Positions 32,762 through 41,200 of a stretch of 64,000 nucleotides of DNA are shown here, one piece after another. The DNA comes from Clostridiales bacterium (GTDB lineage: Bacteria > Bacillota > Clostridia > Christensenellales > Pumilibacteraceae). The translations under genes and the position numbers were made by a program. The stretch covers positions 62,001 through 126,000 of the forward strand of contig JAAVHP010000010.1 of the NCBI GenBank assembly GCA_014799665.1. The letters run 5' to 3'. The notes under the pieces are model-generated. The model was not told the origin of the DNA. It worked only from the letters and a program-made list of their open reading frames with translations, and ran no database searches. Each line of letters opens with the position of its first letter. Positions within the stretch are counted from its first letter, which is position 1.

Positions 32762-33871
32762 CTATATAACTGCGTGCTTAGATATGAAGTACGGATGCGT
32801 TTCGTGCCCCGACAGCGTTCTGCCGTCGAGCACGGTCACCTGCTTATCCGCGATAACGCAGTTAAGACTGCTGCCCTCGCATATCGTCGTGTCTTGGAAA
32901 ATTATAGAGTTGGTTATCTTCGCGCCTTTTGCGATCTTTACGCCGCGGAACAAAATCGAATTGCTCACCTCGCCCTGTATGTCGCAGCCGTCGGCTATGA
33001 GCGAATTGGATACTACGGCGCTGCTGCCTATGCGGCAGGGCGCGCTGTCGCGTACCTTAGTGTAGATATTCGCGCCGTCGCGGTAGAACAGCTCGTCGCG
33101 TATCTCCTTGTTAAGAAGTTCAAGCGAGTGCTTGTAATAGTTACCTATGCTGTCTATGTTCGCGAAGTATCCGTCCTGCATATACGCGTAGATCGCGTAC
33201 TTCTTGCATCCGCCGGCGAGTATGTCGCCGGTAAAGCTTGTATACCCGAGCTCGGTCGCGGTGTCCAAAAGGTTCAAGAGGAACTTGCGGTTCATTACGA
33301 AGATATTCCCGAAAACGATCTTCTCGCCGCTCGCCTTGCTCGTGTTGGTTACGCCTATGACCCTATTCTCGCTATCTACTTCGATTATTGTGCGCGCCTT
33401 AAAGTTAGTAAGGTTCTTTCTGCGCGCGACGAGCGTTATATCCGCGTGAGTATCTATATGCGCCTGAACAACGTTTGCAAGGTTCATATTGCATACGTTA
33501 TCGCAATCGCTGAATATTACGTAGTCCTCGTCGCAGTGACGCAAAAACTGTTCTATATTCTTTATCGCGCCGAGACGGTGACTGTACAAGTCTTTATCCC
33601 CGCCGCCGTACGGGGGAAGAATAATAAGCCCGCCGTTCTTGCGCGAAAGATCCCAATGCTTGCCGCTGCCCACGTGGTCCATTAACGATTGATAGTTGTT
33701 TTTGGTAATAACGCCGACTTTGGAAATACCGCTGTTCACCATATTGGACAACACGAAGTCTATTAGCCTGAACCTGCCGCCGAACGGCACCGAAGCGATC
33801 GACCTTACAGCGGTAAGCTCGCCTATATCCCTGTCGTGAAGGTTACCGAAAATTATGCCGAGTGTTTTCAT
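32762..33871 (-). CDS. glgD: GlgD, regulatory subunit of glucose-1-phosphate adenylyltransferase
   Basis: Partner of GlgC in the Firmicutes heteromeric ADP-glucose pyrophosphorylase; usually low activity alone but it modulates GlgC. The 369-residue protein aligns in outline with GlgC (RSIASVPFGGRFRLIDFVLSNMVNSGI near residue 24, VIFSDCDNVCN near 116). It lacks the GGxGTRL nucleotide loop (the start reads IIFGNLHDRDIGEL), as in other GlgD proteins. The C-terminal left-handed beta-helix (VVSNSLIADGCDI, IRFRGVKIAKGAKI type turns) is present. AAGGAG precedes the ATG. Structured element C lies directly upstream, between it and glgC. Confidence 0.93.
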   Translation of the reverse strand: MKTLGIIFGNLHDRDIGELTAVRSIASVPFGGRFRLIDFVLSNMVNSGISKVGVITKNNYQSLMDHVGSGKHWDLSRKNGGLIILPPYGGGDKDLYSHRLGAIKNIEQFLRHCDEDYVIFSDCDNVCNMNLANVVQAHIDTHADITLVARRKNLTNFKARTIIEVDSENRVIGVTNTSKASGEKIVFGNIFVMNRKFLLNLLDTATELGYTSFTGDILAGGCKKYAIYAYMQDGYFANIDSIGNYYKHSLELLNKEIRDELFYRDGANIYTKVRDSAPCRIGSSAVVSNSLIADGCDIQGEVSNSILFRGVKIAKGAKITNSIIFQDTTICEGSSLNCVIADKQVTVLDGRTLSGHETHPYFISKHAVI

Positions 33872-33897
33872 TAATTATCTCCTTGTCACAAAAAGCT

Positions 33898-34025
33898 CTT
33901 GAAAGCGCAGTCGCGCGTCAGGTGGGCAGCAGTTGGCGAGGTGGCGACGGGAGTGTACATAAACGTACATGACCAAGCCGCCGAGCCAAACGCAGCCCGC
34001 ATCACGCGATGAATGCGCTTTCAAG
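33898..34025 (-). repeat. Structured intercistronic element, copy C
   Basis: A 128-bp copy between glgC and glgD. Outer stem CTTGAAAGCGC (33898-33908) / GCGCTTTCAAG (34015-34025); second helix GTGGGC/GCCCGC; third helix GGTGGC/GCCGCC; apical hairpin TGTAC-ATAAAC-GTACA, where the closing pair is C-G instead of the G-C of copies A and B (both sides changed). The outer stem contains the TGA stop of glgC; the glgD binding site begins about 15 nt beyond the other end. It is the only large gap (149 bp) in the last half of the glucan array. Confidence 0.78.
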
Positions 34026-35211
34026 CGTGCCCTCCGTTGTCCACTATATCGCCCGAGCCTACCTTTGTCCCGCGACGGATCTGCGAATTCCTGCCGACGA
34101 GCGCGATATGCGTCTTGTCCGACTGCTCGTCGCCGACCGTCGCGTTGTCGCCTATTACCACGTTCTCGTCGATCATGCCGTAGCTGATTTTAACGTTCTT
34201 GCCGATAACGGAGCCTTGCATAACAATACTGTTCTCGATCACCGCGCCCTGCTTTACAGTCACGCCCTCGCCTATTACCGAGTTGATGACCGTGCCGTAG
34301 ATCTCGCAGCCCGTAGTCATGATCGAGTTGACGAACTTGCCCGTCTTGCCTATGTACGACGGCGGAAGCGGTTGGTTCCGCGAATATATCTTGAACGACG
34401 GATCGTCGAGGTCGAACGTCGGCTTGTCACCGAGAAGGTCCATATTCGCTTCCCAAAGGCTTGTGACCGTGCCGACGTCCTTCCAGTACCCGTCGAACTG
34501 GTACGCGAACATTCTGCACTTTTTGCCGAGCATATTGGGAATTATATTCTTGCCGAAATCGTTAGAAGAATTTTTATCCGCTTCGTCGGCGACGAGCTCT
34601 TTTACGAGCACGTCCTTTTTGAAGATATACACGCCCATGCTTGCGTGATTGCTCTTAGGGTTCTTCGGCTTCTCCTCGAACGACTTGATGCTCTTGTCCT
34701 CGGCGTAGTCCATTATGCCGAAGCGGCTCGCCTCGTCTTTGGGCACGTCGATGACCGCGATCGTACAGTCCGCATCGTGCGCGATATGCTCGGCGAGCAT
34801 TTTCGAGTAGTCCATTTTGTAAATATGGTCGCCCGATAAAATGAGCACGTGCTCGGAGTCGTACTCGTTAAGGAAATGGATATTCTGGTATATAGCGTTT
34901 GCAGTGCCCTTGTACCACTCGCTGCCGTGCTTGCCCTGGTACGGCGGAAGCGTGTGAACGCCGCCGTAGCTTCTGTCGAGGTCCCACGGCTCGCCGTTAC
35001 CTACGTACTCGTTGAGTATGAGCGGCTGGTACTGAGTCAGTACGCCTACGGTATCTATGCCCGAGTTCGTGCAGTTGCTGAGCGGAAAATCTATAATGCG
35101 GTACTTCGCGCCGAACGACACCGCAGGCTTCGCCACGCTGTTGGTAAGCGCGAAAAGCCGCGTGCCCTGCCCGCCCGCCAAAAGCATAGCTATGCACTTT
35201 TTCTTTTTCAT
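34021..35211 (-). CDS. glgC: Glucose-1-phosphate adenylyltransferase GlgC
   Basis: Makes ADP-glucose from glucose-1-phosphate and ATP, the committed step to glycogen. The 396-residue product has the nucleotide loop LLAGGQGTRL (residues 10-19), the RIIDFPLSNC segment, LSGDHIYKMDY near 125 and the GIMDYAEDKSIKSFEEKP loop, then a C-terminal beta-helix. It sits 20 bp downstream of the DUF1189-like gene in the glucan array, with AAGGAGATAAAC before the ATG. The phosphorylase in the same array makes its substrate, so position and chemistry agree. The stop codon is inside structured element C. Confidence 0.97.
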   Translation of the reverse strand: MKKKKCIAMLLAGGQGTRLFALTNSVAKPAVSFGAKYRIIDFPLSNCTNSGIDTVGVLTQYQPLILNEYVGNGEPWDLDRSYGGVHTLPPYQGKHGSEWYKGTANAIYQNIHFLNEYDSEHVLILSGDHIYKMDYSKMLAEHIAHDADCTIAVIDVPKDEASRFGIMDYAEDKSIKSFEEKPKNPKSNHASMGVYIFKKDVLVKELVADEADKNSSNDFGKNIIPNMLGKKCRMFAYQFDGYWKDVGTVTSLWEANMDLLGDKPTFDLDDPSFKIYSRNQPLPPSYIGKTGKFVNSIMTTGCEIYGTVINSVIGEGVTVKQGAVIENSIVMQGSVIGKNVKISYGMIDENVVIGDNATVGDEQSDKTHIALVGRNSQIRRGTKVGSGDIVDNGGHA

Positions 35212-35231
35212 TGTTTATCTCCTTAAAGGAA

Positions 35232-36491
35232 TTATATTTCGGGCGACGGCTCGCCGTCGTCTTTTTCGGTCTCGGTCACTTTTCTGTTGAGAAGCGTTTC
35301 GGTAACAAGGAATACGATCGTTCTCACAGCAAGAACGCCGCCGTAGATAATGAGCGGCAAAACGTTGAGAGTATTGCTCGAAACGAAGAACCCGCAAACA
35401 AACACCGCTAGCGCGGTAAGCAATGACGATACCGCAAGATACGAGCATTCGATCTTAATGCAAAGGGAAAGCTTCTTTTGCTGTTCGTTCTTTTTAATAA
35501 CGAAAAAGAGCTTCATGAGTAGCGCAAGCACGAACGGTATAAACGCGATAAGCGGTATGTACTTGCAGGTGTTCATCAAGTAGATATTGGCGCTCGTCGA
35601 CACCGAAGAACGGAACACGTCTTTAATAAACCCGTCGACCTTGTCCGCCGACAAAACGCCGCTCTCCGCGCTCGTGTACGAACCGTAAAATGTGACGGAA
35701 AGCCCGCCGTCGGTATCGAAGAAGCCGAAAAGAACGTCCGCGAACACGAACGTGCTTTTCCGTATATCGTTACTGTTAAGATAGTTTCGATAATAGTAGC
35801 TTCTGAGCAGCGGAACATCTCCCGCGCGCTCATAGGCGGAAATATCGGGATAATAGGTCTGAATATAGAGCGTGTACACTTTAAGCGCGTAATCGTCCGC
35901 CGACAGATCGTTCTTGACGGAAACAAGCTCGGCGTATTGCTTCTTTACGCTTTCGTCCTCGTGCGCGCTTAAATAATTCTCGTAGCCCGATACGAGCTCG
36001 TCGGTTAGAGTGAGCTCGTTAGGCGTGTAGCGCAGTTTAAAATCGTAATCGCTTTTTTGCTCGTTAGGCAAAGCAAGATACTCGTTGTATGTAATCTCTT
36101 GCTCGCCGTTTTTTAAAATACAATAGGCTTCGAAATCGTCAAGGGCGAACGAGGAACGGGTGTCTACTATGAGCGTATATCCGTTACTGCCGTATACCTT
36201 CGCGTCGCTTTCGCTAAGCGAAGTATTAACTACTTGCTCGGTATAAACGTTTCCGTCTTCAACCGAAAGCTGCAAGTTGTCCGCCGCGTTTTGTAGGAAT
36301 GACTTATACTCCGTCGCATTGCCGTAGTGCGTGTAAAAGGACACCGTATTGGCGGCAAGCACTCCGCAAAAGATAAAGACGAGCGTCAGCACAAAGCCCA
36401 ACACGCAGTTCATTACGCCGCGCTCCTTCGCACCTTTTGCTATTTTATCGGAAAAGAAACTCAGCCCGAAAAATTTAAGCCATTCTTTCAT
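35232..36491 (-). CDS. Membrane protein of unknown function in the glucan array
   Basis: A 419-residue protein with an N-terminal cytoplasmic helix, one membrane helix (about residues 26-48), a long extracytoplasmic region (about 50-300), and three or four helices near the C-terminus (about 305-395). The layout resembles DUF1189-type proteins found next to maltose/multiple-sugar transporters, but I cannot confirm the family. It begins 4 bp after the sugar-ABC ATPase stop and ends 20 bp before glgC, so it is co-transcribed. It may assist the importer or sense periplasmic sugar; no motif decides this. Confidence 0.5.
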   Translation of the reverse strand: MKEWLKFFGLSFFSDKIAKGAKERGVMNCVLGFVLTLVFIFCGVLAANTVSFYTHYGNATEYKSFLQNAADNLQLSVEDGNVYTEQVVNTSLSESDAKVYGSNGYTLIVDTRSSFALDDFEAYCILKNGEQEITYNEYLALPNEQKSDYDFKLRYTPNELTLTDELVSGYENYLSAHEDESVKKQYAELVSVKNDLSADDYALKVYTLYIQTYYPDISAYERAGDVPLLRSYYYRNYLNSNDIRKSTFVFADVLFGFFDTDGGLSVTFYGSYTSAESGVLSADKVDGFIKDVFRSSVSTSANIYLMNTCKYIPLIAFIPFVLALLMKLFFVIKKNEQQKKLSLCIKIECSYLAVSSLLTALAVFVCGFFVSSNTLNVLPLIIYGGVLAVRTIVFLVTETLLNRKVTETEKDDGEPSPEI

Positions 36492-36495
36492 TAAA

Positions 36496-38244
36496 CTACC
36501 TTGTCGTCTTTTTTGCCCCCGCGGTCGGCTTCGCCTTGGCAGCGGTCGACTTTGCCTTAGCGGCAGGTTTTGCCTTTTTGGGTTCTTCCGCTATCTCGGG
36601 TTCTTCCGCCTTTTGGGGCTCCGCAACCGCTTCGGGCTCTACGGCGTTGCCGTACTCTCTATTCATTATAGACTTTTCTGAAATTTTGTCAAACAAATGA
36701 ACGTTACGTTCGTTAAAAGATACGCAAACCTTGTCGCCCGACTCGAAATCGTTGCGGCCCGATACGCTTATAATGGTATTGGGGCTGTCGTCGGTGAGCT
36801 TAACGAACATCTGCGTGACGCTGCCCAAAACCTCTTTTACAACGAGCGAGGTCTCGACGCTCTTGTCGGTTTTCTCGGTCTCAACGGACAGGTGCTCGCC
36901 GCGCATACCGAGCGTTACCTCGTGGCTCTCGCCGTCGAGATACTCGGGCTCGATGCCGCGAAGCTTAGCGAGGTCGAACGCAACGGTCTGACCGTTAGCA
37001 AAAGTCGTTTCGAGCTTGTTCTTGTTCTTTTTGATCGTGACGTCGAAGAAGTTCATCTGCGGCGTGCCGATAAAGCCCGCAACGAATTTATTATCGGGGA
37101 AGTCGAAAAGATTAGTCGGCGTATCAATCTGCTGAACGATACCGAGCTTCATAACGACGATACGCGTACCCATGGTCATAGCCTCGACCTGGTCGTGGGT
37201 AACGTAGATAAACGTGGTTTTAAGCTCTTGGTGAAGCTTGACTATCTCGTAACGCATACTCGCGCGGAGCTTGGCGTCGAGGTTAGAAAGCGGCTCGTCC
37301 AAAAGGAAAACCTTCGGTCCGCGAACCATGGCACGCCCAAGCGCAATACGCTGACGCTGACCGCCCGACATTTCGGCGGGCTTGTTGTCGAGAAGTTCCT
37401 CTATATCGAGGATCTTCGCCGCCCACTGGACCTTTTCCTTGATCGCCTCTTTGGGCATACGTTTAAGCTTGTAAACGGGTACGGGCGTTTTGGAATAGTA
37501 TTCGATATCGCGCTCGAACGAAGCTTTGCGCTCGTTAAGCGACGGGATATTTTCTATCTCGATCTTAATCGCGCGGAGCTCGTCCACCACGGCTTCGAGC
37601 TGTTTCTTGATCTTGTTCTTGTCGGCAGCCTTTGCGTCTTGCTTATCGGCAAAAGCGGCAAGCTCGCGTTCGAGCGAAGCCTTTTTCTCTTTAAGCGCGG
37701 GAACGGTCTGCTTGTCGCGCTCGACGGCTTCGAGATCGGCTATGACGTTGGCGAGCTCGCGTTTAAGCCGCTTCACTTTCTTCTCGTCGATAGCGAGTAC
37801 GGGGTTGCCGTTCTCGTCCACCCTGGCAACGTGGATCTTGCGCATTTTCAGCGCGAACTCTATATTCTGCTGCGCCGTCATGTGCGGATAGAGCGCGTAG
37901 CTTTGGAACACCATGGCGATATCCCTTTCCTTGGGCGCAATATCGTTCATAAGAACGCCGTCTATGTACAGCTCGCCCGCCGAAATATCTTCAAGACCGG
38001 CGATCATTCTTATGGTAGTCGACTTGCCACAGCCGGACGGACCGACGAAAACGATGAACTCGCCGTCCTCGATCTCCATATTGAAATCCTTGACCGCAAC
38101 GAAGTTCCCCGAACGCTTTTCTACGGCGGGTTTTTGTTCCTCTTTCTTTCTTATCTTATTGATAAGCGCCTTTACGGGGCGTTTTTTGGACTTCTGCCTG
38201 CCGGTATAAACCTTGTAAACGTGTTTAAGCGATAAACCTGCCAT
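36496..38244 (-). CDS. Sugar-ABC ATPase (MsmX/UgpC type) with coiled-coil insertion
   Basis: Energises the carbohydrate importer encoded at the start of the array. Walker A GPSGCGKS (residues 68-75), Q-loop (FQSYALYPH, Gln114), signature MSGGQRQR (292-299), Walker B VFLLDEP (312-318) and the H-loop VTHDQVEAM are intact. The C-terminal MalK-like TOBE part is present. It is about 210 residues longer than MsmX. There is a basic insert at about 15-47, a charged, heptad-like insertion of about 125 residues (138-265, rich in Lys/Glu/Leu) between the Q-loop and the signature, and a Lys/Ala/Pro-rich tail (about 545-582). The helical-domain insertion lies where the ATPase touches the permease, so it should affect coupling. 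Confidence 0.9.
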   Translation of the reverse strand: MAGLSLKHVYKVYTGRQKSKKRPVKALINKIRKKEEQKPAVEKRSGNFVAVKDFNMEIEDGEFIVFVGPSGCGKSTTIRMIAGLEDISAGELYIDGVLMNDIAPKERDIAMVFQSYALYPHMTAQQNIEFALKMRKIHVARVDENGNPVLAIDEKKVKRLKRELANVIADLEAVERDKQTVPALKEKKASLERELAAFADKQDAKAADKNKIKKQLEAVVDELRAIKIEIENIPSLNERKASFERDIEYYSKTPVPVYKLKRMPKEAIKEKVQWAAKILDIEELLDNKPAEMSGGQRQRIALGRAMVRGPKVFLLDEPLSNLDAKLRASMRYEIVKLHQELKTTFIYVTHDQVEAMTMGTRIVVMKLGIVQQIDTPTNLFDFPDNKFVAGFIGTPQMNFFDVTIKKNKNKLETTFANGQTVAFDLAKLRGIEPEYLDGESHEVTLGMRGEHLSVETEKTDKSVETSLVVKEVLGSVTQMFVKLTDDSPNTIISVSGRNDFESGDKVCVSFNERNVHLFDKISEKSIMNREYGNAVEPEAVAEPQKAEEPEIAEEPKKAKPAAKAKSTAAKAKPTAGAKKTTR

Positions 38245-38261
38245 GATGATGCTCCTTGATT

Positions 38262-41200
38262 TTAGTTGAAATTATATACTTCCAATTCGTAGATTGAATA
38301 GCCGTAAGTGGTGGTGCGCGAAATGCCCTCTATGCGAATGTACTTAGCGTTCATTATCGTCGACGGCGTAACGTAATCGGTGCGCGCGCCCTGCGAATAA
38401 TTACCGTGGAAAACCTCCGTCCAGTCGCCGTCCGCGCCCGTTTGCGAAAGGTAGACCTTGTACTCCTTAGCCGAAGCCGCTTCCCAATATATGCGCAATT
38501 GATAAATCGTAGTAGGCTCGGCAAGCTCGACTTGCAGCCACGCCTCGTCGCCGTCCGCATGGCGCGATTCCCAGCGCGTGTCCATGCTGCCGTCAACGGC
38601 GTTAGAAACGATATTCTCGGCGTTCTCGGTGCTCGAAGCGGTGGCGGTCATGCCGACGTTCTGCTTGTTGAGCGTGAGCTTTTCGAACCTTATACTCGTG
38701 ATCTCCGCATTACTTCCCGAAACCGTGATAGTATGCTTAAACGACAGCGATACGGGCTCGCTCGCGCAACCGCCTGCGATAGAGCCGAGCTCAACGTTCT
38801 GTCCGTCGATAGCAAGCTTAACTCCGCTCGCGCCCGTGATCTTTATTCTGTAATACGCTTCCTCGCTGCCGAAGGTAAGAAGGTACGACGCCGAACCGTT
38901 CGAGCCGAGCGTGAGTTTGCCGCCCGACATAGTTGCGTTCGTGCTTTCGGCTATGCCGCCGAGCTTAAAGTTTGAAACGTCGGTATAGCTTACGAACGAG
39001 GTCGTTTGCTCGGTCGGATCGCAGGATACAAGGCTGTTCGCGGGAACGACCGCATACCCTACCTGCTCGCCCTTGGCGTTCTTGAATATTATTTTCTTTT
39101 CTGCGCCCGTGGGGTTCCAGCAAAGCGCGGTGTACTTTCCGTTCTTTTCGTAGACGGTAGCCGTCGCGCCGTCCGCGGCGTAAATATCGGTCGAGCGCCC
39201 GCCCGTCGTTTTCATGCCGTGGATGAGCCAGTACACGTTGAACTGCTCGGACGTGTTGCCGACGTTCCCCTGCTCGGCGAGCACTTGGTCGTACCACTCC
39301 AACGCCTCGTCGGGATCGTATATCGCCACGATAGGAATGAATATGTGCTGCCACGCGTGAATTCCGTTATCCTTGGGATCGGTGACTTCCCACATGGCTT
39401 GGTCCTTACGCATTGCGTCGATAAGCCCTTCGAGCATACCGCGCTCGGACTCATTGAGCGCGTAGCTTGTGAGATACTCCTCGCCGGGGATAAGATGAAT
39501 ACCGTACATATACAGCGGCTCGCCGTTGAAGAACGTGCCGTAGAAGTTGCTGCCGCCGTACACCTGCCCGACTACGCCGTACGGATAGCTTTCCGCAAAA
39601 TCGCCGTAGTAGTTGAACCAATAATGCTTGATCGCGTTGAGCTCGGTCGTGTAGCCGTAGATCGCCGCGGTGCGGATTTGCTCGTTGCCGACAGCCGTCG
39701 CGTACAAATACGCGCCCACCCAGCTGTTAAGCGCTTCGCCCGCAGACTCTTGGTTGTTGCCGCCGTTGTTGTCGGCGTAGCCGCCCGCCCAGCCGTGACC
39801 GGAGAACGGATCGAAGTTGCGCATATACGGGAACAGCTCGTCGGTGCGGCTGGGGTTCATGTAGTCGCGAATGAGCAGCTCCACCATGTCGCCCCAGTCT
39901 GCGGCGAACTCGGGACGGAACGAAGCGAGCACGCCCGAAGCGAGCGTATAATAACCGTAAGTAAAGTAGTGGTCGGCAAGGTTGACGCCCGCGCCGAACT
40001 CGCTGTTCTTGTAGTACAGCGTGCCCCACTCGCTATCGTAGTAGAAGTACGAATGCTTGTCGTCCACTAGGTCGTCCACGGGATCGTAGGTGAACCAGTC
40101 GACGAGTATATACTCTATCTTGTCGAGGAAGGCGTCGCGAAGATCGGTCGCGCCGATCTGGTCGGCGGCAAGCGCAGCCATTGCCATGGGGTGAAGGTTT
40201 TTGCCCTGCCAGTACGGGTCGCCCGAAATCAAATACTTGCCGGGCGCTTTGTCGCCGCCGTTGTTGTTGTACAGCATGAGCAGTTGATCGTACAACACCT
40301 GCGACGAATACCCGTCGTCGGTCGGCTCGGTAAAGGTGGGAACGATGCCGTAGAACGTATCGGTAGTCGTAAAGCTGTTGCCCACGAACGAACGGCAATC
40401 GCCGCGAATGCTCGCGTAAACGTAGCCGCCGTTATAGTCGGACTTAGAAAGCTGATGCGGCATATACGCCGAGTACGCTTCCGCGGAGAAGCCCGTGCGC
40501 ATGAGCATTGCGCTTACACGGAACTCGGTGGTAACTTTATTGGTGTCGCCGTCGAAGTCGTACGTGCAGCCCGTATTGATGACGAACGCGTAGCCGTGCT
40601 CGTGAAGTAACGCTACTTCCGCTTTCGGGAAAGCCGCGGAGCTTCTCTCGCCGTATTTGACGGCGTTCTTCTGCGCGACCGCGCCTACCGACATATAATT
40701 GCCCTCGGTCATAACGACCGATACACTGTCCTCGCCGCGAATAAAAGTCGTTTTATCAGGCACGGACACTACGTAGTAGCGTTCCTCGTAAATCTTGTCG
40801 TGCTCGCGCTCCTGTCCGTTAGTATCCTTGTATTTTTGAATACCGCCCTCGTAGCTCGCGTGCGTAAGCACTTTTACGACGATACAGTCGCCCGTGAAAG
40901 TAGAAAGGTTTTCGGTCAATATCTCGTTGCCGTCGATATCGTAGAACCCTATAAAATCTTTTGCGAGCAGTAACGCCTTTTCGGGCTCGGCGAACAGGCA
41001 GTAAGCGTAGAGCGAGCCTTGCGAAAGGAACGCCGTAAGCTTATCCACGCCGCGCCTATCCGTCATTACCGCGCTCATGCCGTAATCGGAATAACCCGTT
41101 ACGCGCACCGTGGCGTTCGCGCCCATGCCCGCGTAACCGACGGCAAGGTCGTGCGCGTCCACGTTGACGGTGTGCGAGCCGTTGCCGGGCACTATGCCGC

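Noticed and set aside
36697..38235. A 512-codon plus-strand frame opposite the ABC ATPase
   Set aside because: Antisense shadow of an ATPase with all motifs intact.
36496..38244. A frameshifted or chimeric ABC ATPase
   Set aside because: The insertion is in frame, all motifs are kept and the reading frame is continuous with normal codon use, so it is a true insertion.
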